DNA from: Methyloprofundus sedimenti
GTDB taxonomy: Bacteria > Pseudomonadota > Gammaproteobacteria > Methylococcales > Methylomonadaceae
NCBI RefSeq assembly: GCF_002072955.1
Contig: NZ_LPUF01000003.1
Location: 124,001 to 188,000 of the forward strand
Direction: 5' to 3'
Length of the DNA: 64,000 nt
Shown: positions 1 to 9,024 of the stretch, piece by piece
Numbering within the stretch: position 1 is the first letter of the stretch
Layout of the letters: every line of letters starts with the position of its first letter
Position numbers and translations under genes: made by a program
Notes under the pieces: generated by a model
Database searches by the model: none
What the model was told of the DNA's origin: nothing
What the model saw: the letters and a program-made list of their open reading frames with translations, nothing else

Positions 1-1328
1 TATCCCTGTTGCTGACTGAAGATGTGCTGTACAGCTATTCTCAGCAAAGCAATCCATCGGTCTTAACAGCGCTGTGGAGCGCCCTGCAACGCATTGCCGG
101 ATTGATGCATCAGCTACATCAGCCAGCGACTAAACAGCAAAATATCAGCATAGATTCAGAAACTGATAGCAGCGTAGCTGAAAACTGGTTTCCGGCTTGG
201 TTTGGCTATGAATTTTGGGCAACGCACGCCGACAGTCTACAATTCGGGATTAAATTTTCTCTTGGTGCCATACTCTGCATGCTGATTGTTCAGGGCCTAG
301 ACTGGCCAGATATTAATACAGCGATACCCACCTGCTTAGTTGCAGCGCAAACCAGTCTTGGTGCCGACTATCGCTTATCGATATTACGCTTGTCCGGCGC
401 AACGCTGGGTGGGGTTTGCGCATATTTTTATGTGATGGTATTCCAACCCCAGCTAGATACTATCGTCGGTTTTGCATTCGCAACAGCTCCATTTTGGGCC
501 ATTGCGGCATGGATTACCGCCGGTAGTGAACGCATAGCCTATATGGGCAGACAACTCGGTTTTTCATTCGCACTGTTTGTATTGCATGATTTCGGTGCAG
601 TCACTGATCTCTATTTGTCGCGAGACCGGGTTATTGGGATTCTGCTCGGTCTGATCGTGATGGCGGTACTCGACTATGCGCTGTGGCCACGGCGTTCGGT
701 AGTGCTTGCTCGACATCACAGTGTGTCAGCATTGCGCTCACTGGCCAAGTTCACTACCCGTCTACCTGACTTGAGTTATATGCTGAACTACATACTACCA
801 TTGCGTTTGTCGGCGGAAAAGGACCTGGCTGCCGGACACGATCTGTTAGCTCACGCAGTACTGGAACCGGATGCTCGATTAATTGCCAAGGTTCACGAAA
901 GAACAGCGCTTAGAACGGTTATCAGAGACACCAGCAGCTTGTCTGCTTTGTTACAGGTCAGGAAGCGCTATCGATTGTTAAGCGGCCAGCAATTCAGCAG
1001 TTTTCCTGATGAACTGCAGCAACATAGCCATGCTTTCGACACGTCGCTAGCAACTGCTTTAGAGTATGCTGCACTGACCCTGGAAGGCGAGCAACAAAAG
1101 ACCTGGAATCAGCCTGCTGACATTCACGCCCGCCTGAAACAAAGCTACATCGAACACCATCGTATTGCAAACTTGCCAGCCGATTTGGCCAAGGAATGGG
1201 AAATAAGATTTATGTTGGACCAACAAATCATGGATCTGGTAGAAAACATTCAAAAAAATGCCCAGGATCTAAATCCTGTCTCTGCCGGAAATGGCAGAAG
1301 TCAGAAGTCAGTAAACAGCATAGAGTAA
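1..1328 (+). CDS. FUSC-family inner-membrane transporter, C-terminal part
   Basis: The reading frame is open to the left edge of the window, so the N-terminal part is missing; the first possible start inside the window is a TTG at 9. The visible 440 residues contain a run of hydrophobic segments (about residues 75-225) with the pattern of the FUSC / aromatic acid exporter (AaeB-like) repeat, including a basic WPRRS motif just after the last helix, followed by a soluble helical tail. Full-length members are about 650-750 residues with two such halves, so this is probably the second half. The substrate cannot be read from the sequence. No partner gene is visible downstream. Confidence 0.75.
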   Translation, partial: SLLLTEDVLYSYSQQSNPSVLTALWSALQRIAGLMHQLHQPATKQQNISIDSETDSSVAENWFPAWFGYEFWATHADSLQFGIKFSLGAILCMLIVQGLDWPDINTAIPTCLVAAQTSLGADYRLSILRLSGATLGGVCAYFYVMVFQPQLDTIVGFAFATAPFWAIAAWITAGSERIAYMGRQLGFSFALFVLHDFGAVTDLYLSRDRVIGILLGLIVMAVLDYALWPRRSVVLARHHSVSALRSLAKFTTRLPDLSYMLNYILPLRLSAEKDLAAGHDLLAHAVLEPDARLIAKVHERTALRTVIRDTSSLSALLQVRKRYRLLSGQQFSSFPDELQQHSHAFDTSLATALEYAALTLEGEQQKTWNQPADIHARLKQSYIEHHRIANLPADLAKEWEIRFMLDQQIMDLVENIQKNAQDLNPVSAGNGRSQKSVNSIE

Positions 1329-1729
1329 TGGATTCAATTTTTTTCTGCTGAAGCGCAGGCCTGAAGCCAGCAAGGTCGCCCATCAAGCTTTGTACTCAGT
1401 TGCGGCCGTCCTGCAGCCTCAAGAGTTAACACGCACGTTGATGGACAAATGAAATCTACAGCCAATATTAACGGTTTACGTAATATTAGTTGGCCTGACT
1501 AAAAATCAAACTGGCGGGTCGAGTAGATGGGTTCTCCCGATAAGCTAGCCTATGCTTCGATAATACTTTTATTTAAACCTCGCTGCACACGACCAACTGG
1601 CTTGCGTCCATCGTGCTAAACATTTGGCATTTCCACCGCCTGCTCAATGTTAACTATCTGGTGATTAACCGACCTTGCTCGGCCGCATACCCCATTTATA
1701 TGCAGCGTATTACACTGTTCTATTACGCC
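1329..1729. other. Intergenic gap, nothing recognised
   Basis: About 400 bases between two convergent genes. I see no reading frame with a family resemblance, no strong hairpin followed by a T run, and no member of the repeat families found elsewhere in the window. Confidence 0.5.
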
Positions 1730-2554
1730 CTATAAAATGTTTACTTCTGCACTTTCGCCCCACAACTGAGTAATCACCTGTTTCGCATCTGCCGTTGTAC
1801 TATTTGTCCAAAAATGCACACTTGCTGGCTGCTCATTAACCAATAGTAAATCCGCTGCTTTCAAGCGACGCTTTAACTGGTTGGCAACAGCCGCGCCGGT
1901 ATCTATCAGGGTGATTTCTTTTCCTGTAATATCGTTAATCATTTCGCGTACAAAAGGGTAATGCGTGCAGCCTAACACAATGGTATCTGCGCCTTCTGCC
2001 AGTAATGGTGCGCAGTATTGCTGAATTAAAGCCTTGGTATGTGCGGTATTTAATTCTCCACGCTCAATACACTCCACCAGGCCTACACAGGCTTGCGTGA
2101 CGACTTTGACATTACGGCCGTAACTTTCCAGCAGTGCCGCAAACTGTGCACTTTTGAGCGTGCCGACCGTTGCCAGCACGCCGATGACGCCATTTTTACT
2201 GGCTTCTGCAGCCGGCTTAACAGCGGGCTCCATACCAAAAATTGGCAGTTTGTATTTTGCACGCATAGCTTCAATTGCTGCCGCAGTGGCGGTGTTACAT
2301 GCCACCACCAGGGCTTTTGCATCTTTTGCAATTAAAAAATCAGCAATAGCAAAGCAGCGTGCGGTAATTTCTGCTGGCGTTTTATTACCGTAGGGTGCGT
2401 ATTTGCTATCGGCCACATAAAATAATTGCTCGTGCGGTAAAAGTGCGTGTATGTGTTTAAGTACACTGATGCCGCCCACACCGGAATCGAATACGCCTAT
2501 CGGGCGATAGTCGCTTGGTTGGTTAGGCAAAGGCAGTATGGATTGTTCACTCAT
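1730..2554 (-). CDS. murI: Glutamate racemase
   Basis: Interconverts L- and D-glutamate in the cytoplasm to supply D-Glu for peptidoglycan. The signature GVFDSGVGG lies near the N-terminus. The two catalytic cysteines sit in VVACNTATAAA and VLGCTHYPF, with the expected spacing for Asp/Glu racemases. Length (about 274 residues from the chosen start) is normal for MurI. The frame also offers an ATG at 2620, but that adds 22 residues with no family counterpart, so the ATG at 2554 is preferred; neither has a strong ribosome-binding site. It stands alone, convergent with the FUSC gene. Confidence 0.93.
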   Translation of the reverse strand: MSEQSILPLPNQPSDYRPIGVFDSGVGGISVLKHIHALLPHEQLFYVADSKYAPYGNKTPAEITARCFAIADFLIAKDAKALVVACNTATAAAIEAMRAKYKLPIFGMEPAVKPAAEASKNGVIGVLATVGTLKSAQFAALLESYGRNVKVVTQACVGLVECIERGELNTAHTKALIQQYCAPLLAEGADTIVLGCTHYPFVREMINDITGKEITLIDTGAAVANQLKRRLKAADLLLVNEQPASVHFWTNSTTADAKQVITQLWGESAEVNIL

Positions 2555-2721
2555 AGCAAGGTCGGCATCAGTTACAACAGGCAGATTATAATTGAATTTA
2601 ATCCAGGCAACGGACTTCATTATGGGAAATAGAGCGAAGCACCCAGCTAAGCGAACATCTACTAGTGCTAATTGGATTTTGCGTTAAAATAGCCAATAAA
2701 TTTTATAAATTAGGCAATCAC

Positions 2722-3057
2722 ATGAGCGATACTGTATATACTGGAAAATTACGTCAATGGAATAAAGATAAAGGCTTTGGTCTTATCGGGCAAGCCAAAG
2801 GCAAGCCTGATATTTTTATTCATGCATCAGAATTAAAAGGCTTAAGTCGTAAACCAAAGGTCGGTGATGCTATTTCTTATCAAGTTATCACCTCAGAAAA
2901 TGGGAGAACTCAGGCAATAAATGGGTATATTAAAGGTGTCAGTGCTGCTCAAGTTGTTGTTAACAGGCAGAGTAACAGTATTCAAAGATTTGTTACATTT
3001 ATAGCCATATTTGTTGCTATTGTGATCCTTGTTAATATTGTTAAATACTTTATATAA
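2722..3057 (+). CDS. Cold-shock-domain protein with C-terminal membrane helix
   Basis: The first 70 residues form a CSD: a WNKDKGFGLI strand in place of the usual WFNxxKGFGFI RNP1 region, followed by DIFIHASEL (RNP2-like). The last 25 residues form one hydrophobic helix, as in Csp-DUF1294-type proteins, but here the membrane part is a single helix rather than the full DUF1294 domain. It probably binds single-stranded nucleic acid while anchored to the inner membrane. An in-frame start at 2665 exists; the ATG at 2722 begins directly at the conserved domain and is preferred. Confidence 0.75.
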   Translation: MSDTVYTGKLRQWNKDKGFGLIGQAKGKPDIFIHASELKGLSRKPKVGDAISYQVITSENGRTQAINGYIKGVSAAQVVVNRQSNSIQRFVTFIAIFVAIVILVNIVKYFI

Positions 3058-3058
3058 C

Positions 3059-3395
3059 CTATTGCCGTCGTTGCAACACCCTATAAACACTAGTCACCCC
3101 GATACCCATTACTAATTACCCTCAACTCTCAGCCACAGTGGAATAAAGAACTAAATATCAGTATGTTAAAAACATCGTCATTCCCGAAGTCTTATATCGG
3201 GAATCTATGCTTAACCTACTAGATTCCTGATAGAAATATGCAGGAATGGCGAATTATAGCTGAGAGTTATGGGTAATCAGCTACCCATTTGATCCGCAAC
3301 CGCTTGCCTGGTTAAGCCCTGCCCTAACAATTCATGTATCTGGCGGTTTGCTCCCTTTATACTTCCCTTCTGCCTTTGCTTTAATAAAAGGGGGC
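3059..3395 (-). pseudogene. Tn3-type serine resolvase, C-terminal remnant split by a MITE
   Basis: Read on the minus strand, 3395-3290 encodes KQRQKGSIKGANRQ, then HELLGQGLTRQAVADQMG, a resolvase linker and helix-turn-helix. The frame is cut at 3281 by a 171-bp insertion and resumes at about 3110-3060 with MGIGVTSVYRVLQRRQ and a stop. Removing the insertion and one copy of the 8-bp duplication joins the halves in frame as ADQMGIGVTSVYRVL, the expected end of a Tn3-family resolvase. The catalytic N-terminal domain is not present here. The fragment is too short and broken to appear as an ordinary ORF. Confidence 0.8.
3103..3289. mobile_element. MITE copy A1 (about 171 bp) with 8-bp target duplication
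   Basis: The element spans 3111-3281. TACCCATT occurs immediately outside both ends (3103-3110 and 3282-3289). The ends are imperfect inverted repeats of about 25 bp: left ACTAATTACCCTCAACTCTC, right (reverse complement) GCTGATTACCCATAACTCTC. The interior has the hairpin CGTCATTCCCGA...TCGGGAAT and a GGAATG-type arm. It carries no gene. It interrupts a resolvase remnant whose frame is restored by its precise removal, which shows that it moved as a discrete unit. Confidence 0.88.
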
Positions 3396-3459
3396 AAAAT
3401 CAAATGGTCAGAAATAACGAGGATCAGGATAAAATTAAAGTTTAATAACAAAGATGAAC

Positions 3460-3590
3460 GGTTTACAGCGAAAATTGAGTTATTGACGGAACCCAGGATG
3501 ACAGCAAATAGATAGAGAAACCTGTTAGCTGGTAGAAGAAAAAAGTAAGTAAGTAAATAATTTAAGTTTACCCTGACCGCATTTATATAG
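3460..3590. repeat. Dispersed intergenic repeat B, copy 1
   Basis: It begins GTTTACAGCGAAAATTGAG, has CCCAGGATGACAGCAAATA in the middle and ends near AATTTAAGTTTACCCTGACC followed by CATTTATA. Two related copies lie at 6840-6950 and 12819-12903. No coding capacity was seen. It sits between a resolvase remnant and the broken corA. Confidence 0.8.
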
Positions 3591-3647
3591 CTGGTTCGGG
3601 TCTATATACATATTGATCTGAAATTTTATTTTGGAGTTTAATTGCAA

Positions 3648-4618
3648 ATGATTAGAGTACAACTTTTTGACCCTATCTCACAGAGCATTGAGATGGGTGG
3701 TGCTGAACTAATTGAACGCTGGGCAAGCAATACAAGTTTAAAAATATGGGTGGATTTACAGGATAATGCACTAAAGAAAGAAAGTCGCTTATTGGAAGAG
3801 ACATTTGGCTTACACCCTTTAGCGATTGAAGATGCACAAAAAATACGCCATCCACCCAAGCTTGAGCGCTTTGATGATGTCGTATTTTTGCTCTTGAAAG
3901 GCCTGGATGCGGATTCAGAAAATATCGATTTTGGAACCATTCAAGTGGCTATTTTTGTTGCCGATCGATTTTTGATTACACGTCACTCAAATAAGTCTCT
4001 AAGTACTGATGCTTTATAGCGTAAAGTAAGTTCCAACAATAAAATATGGAACCAGGGGACGCAGTCTCAGGCATTGGAATTGGTGCGTTTAATTGTTGAT
4101 CGTTATTTAGATGTGTTACTGAAATTAGAACCTCGACTGGATGAGCTGGAAGATGAAATACAAGCGAATCCTAAAGATACGTTGTTACATGAATTAAGTG
4201 AATATCGTTCGCGCTTAAAAAAATGCGTCGTTATTTGACCTATCAAGTGCAATTATTTAGTGAATTAAAAGACAGTACTGACTATCCCATAGAAAAATCC
4301 CTTGAACACGACATTATTGATATTTATGAGCGCCTGGAAAGAGCCAGTAGTTTAGCTAATTTATACTCGGAACTCGCCACTGACTTAATGGATAGTTATA
4401 TTTCACTGGCATCGCATCATCTGAATAATATCATGAAGATTTTGACCGTGGTGACGGTGATTTTTGTACCATTAACATTTATGGCAGGCATTTATGGGAT
4501 GAATTTTGAACATATGCCGGAATTACATTATGAATACGGTTACTACTTTTTAATAAGTATGATGATATTACTAGCCGTTATTTTGTTGATAATTTTTCGT
4601 AAAGTGAAATGGCTATAA
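3648..4618 (+). pseudogene. corA: CorA-family metal transporter, broken by a TAG and a frameshift
   Basis: CorA/ZntB proteins are pentameric inner-membrane Mg2+ (or Zn2+/Co2+/Ni2+) channels. The N-terminal cytoplasmic domain starts at ATG 3648 (MIRVQLF; HPLAIEDAQKIRHPPKLE motif). An in-frame TAG at 4017-4019 interrupts it. The same frame continues with clear CorA sequence (DRYLDVLLKLEPRLDELEDE) up to a run of seven A at 4217-4223, where one missing A shifts the frame. The second half (MRRYLTYQVQLFSELKD) reaches the two C-terminal membrane helices with the signature GMN in YGMNFEHMPE and ends at 4618. The stop codon overlaps the start of the next gene (TAATG). Two lesions argue for a real pseudogene, although a homopolymer sequencing error could explain the second one. 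Confidence 0.85.
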
Positions 4619-6813
4619 TGATCAAATTCACCATTTTGATTTTATTACTTGGTATGACAGGCTCCTGCCTGGCTGAAGAAGACGATTTTACCTCTAAGTC
4701 AAACGAAACAACGACGCAAGAAGTAAAAACACTACCCATGCCAGGGAGCTTAAGTCCTGGATGGTGGGGGTATTTTGCGCAAACCGGCGAGATACTGGAA
4801 CGACGGCGTCAAGAGGCGCAGCAAAAATATACTCAATTAATCAAACAGATACCTGATAAGACACTTCAGGCTACAGCCCAGCATCATATTGACAAATTTG
4901 TTGGCAATTTGCAGATTCTTCAGGAACTATCTATTGCCGAAGCTGATTATCAGAAAGAAAGTGCACCAGATAATTTTAAAGAACGTTATTCAATAGAGGA
5001 ATGGTTAACGTTTGCCACTTATTTGCAAAGCGAAAAAATTGATGTCGATAATCAAACGTTGCGTTTTAACCGCGAACGCAATGAAGTAAAATTAATTGCC
5101 AAACGTATTAATAATCTGTTGCTGGCTTATATGGAACAGAAAGGGAATCGTGATAAAAAACTTTTACCTGGCTTAGAAATGATGGAGGCACGCAGTAGTA
5201 ATGCGGTTAGAGAGGCACAATTAAAACTGGATAAGCAAACACTTGCAGCACAGCGCATACAGTTAAATAGACTGCTTGCATTCAGCGAAGTGATTACCGT
5301 TCGATTATTTGCTGACCAGAGTGCTTTACAAACCATAGAACAAGCATTACAGCAGTTAGCCATACAACAGTCGCAAATTAAAATCCACCTGAGTCAGGAG
5401 CAGTCTGAAACTATCGGGCTATTGGGTAAAAATCCTTTACAGCGGGCTCAGGCGCGTTTAGATGATCAGGAAGTGACCAATGCATTGATTACTGACGCCA
5501 TTATTATGATCAAAATAGCGTCTTTAAATGCAGAAAAAGATCTGGCTATACTTTTGCTGGACGATAAGCGGCAACCCATGTCTGTGTTGCAAGAAAGCAA
5601 TGAACAACGCATAAAGTTAAGTGCTCAATTGAAGCTGAAAGTCGCAGCCTGGCGTACTGATACCACTAATGAAATGAGTCAAGTGCAAACGTCTATTTTG
5701 GCTTTAGCGCTGGACAATAATTCCCAGCAACTAAAAAAAATCTATAAGCAACGAATTAAACTAACCCAGCAAGCTTTAGCAGATTTAAAACAATTTGAAC
5801 TGGAAAGGGATAAATTAGCTATATTGATCACGGAGATTGAAAATCGAATAGCGCAACAGTCTGGTAACCTGGGGATTATGGTTAATTGGAGTGGTAACGT
5901 TTTAGGAAGTTTAAAAACTGACGTTATTGCCTGGTGGATTGAACCTTTGTTTCAAATAGGCGACACTCCAGTGTCTGCCTTTGGTTTAGTCAGAGTCATT
6001 TTAATCATAATCTTCGCTTCAATTGTCTCCGCTATGTTTCAGCGGTTGTTATTGCGCATTGCTGAGCGCAAAGATATGGAGGGATCCAGAGCATCGGCAC
6101 TATATACAGTGGGTCGATTAGCGCATTATTTGATTTTATTGATCGGGATTATTATCGCTTTATCGTCAATCGGGCTTGATTTTACAAATTTGGCTTTAGT
6201 TGCCGGGGCACTGAGTGTGGGCATCGGTTTTGGCTTACAGTCCATAGTTAATAATTTTGTATCCGGATTGATTTTATTATTTGAAGGTACGCTGAAAGTG
6301 GGCGACTTTATCGAGATAGAATCCGGGGTAACCGGCTTAGTAAAAGGCATTAATGTGCGCAGTACCTTGATTAATACCAACGATAATGTGGATATGATTG
6401 TGCCAAACTCAGTATTGGTGAGTAATCGAGTGACAAACTGGACGTTGCGTGAAGTAAATCGCCGTATTCATGTGCCTTTTGGTGTTGCCTATGGCACTGA
6501 TAAAAATTTAGTTAAAAAAGCAGTACTGGAAGCCGCTAGTAGAGTCCGTTTTACGCATCAATCAAAGCGCGGTGAAATGGTACAATGCTGGCTGGTTAAT
6601 TTTGGCGAAAACAGTCTGGATTTTGAGTTAGTCGTCTGGATTAACCAGGAAGCAGTCAGAAAGCCAGGAACGGTTCATGCGGCTTATATGTGGGAAATTG
6701 AAACCAGTTTAAGTGACTATGGTATCGAAATTCCTTTTCCACAAAGGGACTTACACATACGTTCTGTGTTTGGCAATAGTACGCCAAATAATACAGACGC
6801 TCCTTCAGAATAA
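4618..6813 (+). CDS. MscS-family mechanosensitive ion channel, large type
   Basis: Predicted to open under membrane tension and release solutes on hypo-osmotic shock. The start ATG at 4618 overlaps the corA stop and gives a signal peptide ending near SCLAEE. A long periplasmic, coiled-coil-rich region (about residues 30-430) is followed by membrane helices and the pore domain near residue 525 (ALSVGIGFGLQSIVNNFVSG), the beta domain (GDFIEIE..GLV..I..RST) and the cytoplasmic vestibule. Length (731 residues) and layout are those of MscK/YjeP-like or MscM-like proteins rather than small MscS. Coupling to corA suggests a former ion-homeostasis operon. Confidence 0.9.
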   Translation: MIKFTILILLLGMTGSCLAEEDDFTSKSNETTTQEVKTLPMPGSLSPGWWGYFAQTGEILERRRQEAQQKYTQLIKQIPDKTLQATAQHHIDKFVGNLQILQELSIAEADYQKESAPDNFKERYSIEEWLTFATYLQSEKIDVDNQTLRFNRERNEVKLIAKRINNLLLAYMEQKGNRDKKLLPGLEMMEARSSNAVREAQLKLDKQTLAAQRIQLNRLLAFSEVITVRLFADQSALQTIEQALQQLAIQQSQIKIHLSQEQSETIGLLGKNPLQRAQARLDDQEVTNALITDAIIMIKIASLNAEKDLAILLLDDKRQPMSVLQESNEQRIKLSAQLKLKVAAWRTDTTNEMSQVQTSILALALDNNSQQLKKIYKQRIKLTQQALADLKQFELERDKLAILITEIENRIAQQSGNLGIMVNWSGNVLGSLKTDVIAWWIEPLFQIGDTPVSAFGLVRVILIIIFASIVSAMFQRLLLRIAERKDMEGSRASALYTVGRLAHYLILLIGIIIALSSIGLDFTNLALVAGALSVGIGFGLQSIVNNFVSGLILLFEGTLKVGDFIEIESGVTGLVKGINVRSTLINTNDNVDMIVPNSVLVSNRVTNWTLREVNRRIHVPFGVAYGTDKNLVKKAVLEAASRVRFTHQSKRGEMVQCWLVNFGENSLDFELVVWINQEAVRKPGTVHAAYMWEIETSLSDYGIEIPFPQRDLHIRSVFGNSTPNNTDAPSE

Positions 6814-6839
6814 CTGAGCAGAATAACTGGGATCAGTAT

Positions 6840-6950
6840 GGTTTACAGCGGAAATTGAGAAATTGCCTGAGCCCAGGATGACAGCAAATAAACGGAGAGA
6901 CCAATGGTTGGCGGAAAAATAATTTAAATTTACCATGACCCCATTTATAC
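6840..6950. repeat. Dispersed intergenic repeat B, copy 2
   Basis: Starts GTTTACAGCGGAAATTGAGA, contains GCCCAGGATGACAGCAAATA and ends AATTTAAATTTACCATGACC then CCATTTATAC. It lies between the MscS gene and transposase remnants. Orientation is the same as for copies 1 and 3. Confidence 0.8.
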
Positions 6951-6959
6951 GCTTTAATT

Positions 6960-7046
6960 TCATTTGAGAACTTTCTCATTACCTTTTATGCTGTAAAAAT
7001 GGAATATATTTTTTGCGCTATCTAAACCAATCACGCTAGTATTCAT
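6960..7046 (-). pseudogene. IS110-family transposase, N-terminal remnant
   Basis: Only 28 codons. The start at 7046 gives MNTSVIGLDSAKNIFHF followed by YSIKGNEKVLK and a stop. This matches the N-terminus of IS110-type DEDD transposases (pattern VIGLDxAKNxF), with the first catalytic Asp in GLD. The remaining 300 residues are missing, so it is inactive. It abuts repeat B copy 2. Confidence 0.65.
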
Positions 7047-7066
7047 CTTAGATTCCTCTTTCCTGT

Positions 7067-7362
7067 TTACTTAATTCGTTGCATTATAAGGACATCGTTG
7101 AAGTAAGAGGCGTCTATATCATCACTACAAAATGTACTGGAGCGTTTTATCTTCCGTGTGGCAATATCACCATACTGAGTAGGCTTCCGAACGATTTCAA
7201 AAGCTACAGGAATTGAAATATCGTCATTAAAGCAAAGCGCATTCAATAAGTTGATACCTTTGACTGTAAGGCCTTTGCAGTGATCAAAGTGCCAGCATAT
7301 AATTTCAGTTTCATCTGTCCATTTCTTCTTGAATCGTAGCATCAAAAGTCAATATTGATTGT
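7067..7362 (-). pseudogene. DDE (IS4/IS701-like) transposase fragment
   Basis: The minus-strand frame from 7345 reads WTDETEIICWHFDHCKG then LTVKGINLLNAL, typical of a family whose catalytic Asp lies in the CWHxDHxK...VKGIN block. Just upstream the homology continues in another frame (LTFDATIQEE, about 7362-7330), so a frameshift is present. Both ends of the gene are absent. With the IS110 remnant and repeat B it forms a graveyard of insertion sequences between mscS and the ETF-QO gene. Confidence 0.6.
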
Positions 7363-7373
7363 GAATGGCATAA

Positions 7374-9023
7374 CTACATGCGGGTATAAGACGGTCCACT
7401 GCCACCTTCAGCGGGTACCCATACAATATTCTGCGTCATATCTTTGATATCGCAAGTTTTGCAATGTATGCAATTTTGCGCATTGATTTGCAATGCAGGC
7501 GTTCCATCCACCTGTATAATTTCATAAACACCGGCTGGACAATAGCGCTGTTCCGGTGCGTCATACAATGCCAGATTAACCCGTATTGGGACAGTAGGAT
7601 CCAATAACTGCAAATGACAAGGTTGATTCGCTTCATGGGCAATATTACTGAGACTAATTGAATTCAGTTTATCAAAACTGTACACACCATCAGGCTTGGG
7701 GTAATCAATTTTTGGCATATCCTTAGCCATGTGTGTACATGCATGATCGGCCAACTGATGCTGCAAAGTCCATGGCAGGCGTATCTTAAAGGCGGCTAAC
7801 CACATCTCTATGCCACCCAGTAATGAGCCGCCCCAGGTTCCAAACTTTGATAGCATGGGCTTGATATTGCGTACCGTGTCTAAATCATGCCACAGCCATG
7901 ATGTGCGTAATGCACTTGGATAGTCATGCAATAGCCTTTGTGCGACAGGCTGACCCAACGCAAAAAACGCCGCCTCTGCAGCCAGCATACCGGATTTCAT
8001 GGCGTTGTGGCTGCCTTTGATGCGAGGCACATTAACCATGCCTGCACTACAGCCAATAAAAGCCCCGCCGGGGAAAATCAACTCCGGCCAGGCTTGTATA
8101 CCGCCTTCATTAATCGCTCGTGCGCCGTAGCTTAGGCGGTTACCTCCTTGCAACAAAGCCTGCATAGTGTCATGGGTTTTAAAACGCTGAAATTCATCAA
8201 ACGGTGACAAGTGAGGGTTGGCATAATCTAAATGCACCACAAACCCTACAGCCACCAGTTGCTCACCATAGTGATAGACAAAAGACCCGCCGCCAGTATC
8301 TGCACTAAGCGGCCAACCCAAACTATGTTGCACTAATCCTGGCTGATGTTGCTCGGCAGGAATCTGCCAGATTTCTTTAAATCCCAGACCATATTTTTCA
8401 GCGGATGACGTTTTTCGCAAATCAAAATATTGCTCTAATTCACGAGTCAACGAGCCGCGAGCGCCTTCGGCAATCAGTGTATATTCAGCTCTGATTTCAA
8501 TACCGGCAGTGAATTGCGGACCTAGCTCTCCTTTGGCATCCCGTCCCATATCGCCGGTAATCACACCAACCAGCTGTTGCTGCTCATTATACAAACCTTG
8601 TTGCGCGGCAAATCCAGGGTAAATTTCCACGCCTAATGCTTCTGCCTGTTCAACCAACCATTGGCAGAGCTCACCTAAGCTAATGATGTAATTATCCGTA
8701 TTGCTCATCAATGGCGGTAATAGCCAGTGGGGAATCACCCAAGCCTGATTTTTACCCAGCACAGTCAATTGATCTTGACTCACTTTTGTCTTCAGTGGCG
8801 CACCTAATGCTTGCCAGTCAGGAATGAGTTCTTGCAGTGCAATGGGATCAAACACTGCACCAGAGACAATATGCGCACCGACTGCCGCACCTTTCTCCAA
8901 GACACAGACGCTGACTTCTCTGCCGCTTTCTAACGCCAACTGTTTTACTCGTATAGCCGCAGACAGTCCCGCAGGACCGGCTCCGACAATCAAAATATCG
9001 TAATGCATTACGTCACGTTTCAT
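7374..9023 (-). CDS. Electron transfer flavoprotein-ubiquinone oxidoreductase
   Basis: Passes electrons from reduced ETF to the quinone pool at the inner membrane. An FAD-binding GAGPAGLSAA motif lies near residue 15. The C-terminus carries the 4Fe-4S domain (Cys in YCPAGVYEI, then CIHCKTCDIKD) and ends GGSGPSYTRM, as in canonical ETF-QO of about 550 residues. The start MKRDVMHYDILIVG fits the family. It lies one base downstream of the LysR gene on the same strand, so the two form an operon facing away from etfBA. FixC-like chemistry for nitrogenase is possible, but the fused ferredoxin domain is that of the ETF-QO family, not of FixC. Confidence 0.93.
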   Translation of the reverse strand: MKRDVMHYDILIVGAGPAGLSAAIRVKQLALESGREVSVCVLEKGAAVGAHIVSGAVFDPIALQELIPDWQALGAPLKTKVSQDQLTVLGKNQAWVIPHWLLPPLMSNTDNYIISLGELCQWLVEQAEALGVEIYPGFAAQQGLYNEQQQLVGVITGDMGRDAKGELGPQFTAGIEIRAEYTLIAEGARGSLTRELEQYFDLRKTSSAEKYGLGFKEIWQIPAEQHQPGLVQHSLGWPLSADTGGGSFVYHYGEQLVAVGFVVHLDYANPHLSPFDEFQRFKTHDTMQALLQGGNRLSYGARAINEGGIQAWPELIFPGGAFIGCSAGMVNVPRIKGSHNAMKSGMLAAEAAFFALGQPVAQRLLHDYPSALRTSWLWHDLDTVRNIKPMLSKFGTWGGSLLGGIEMWLAAFKIRLPWTLQHQLADHACTHMAKDMPKIDYPKPDGVYSFDKLNSISLSNIAHEANQPCHLQLLDPTVPIRVNLALYDAPEQRYCPAGVYEIIQVDGTPALQINAQNCIHCKTCDIKDMTQNIVWVPAEGGSGPSYTRM

Positions 9024-9024
9024 T

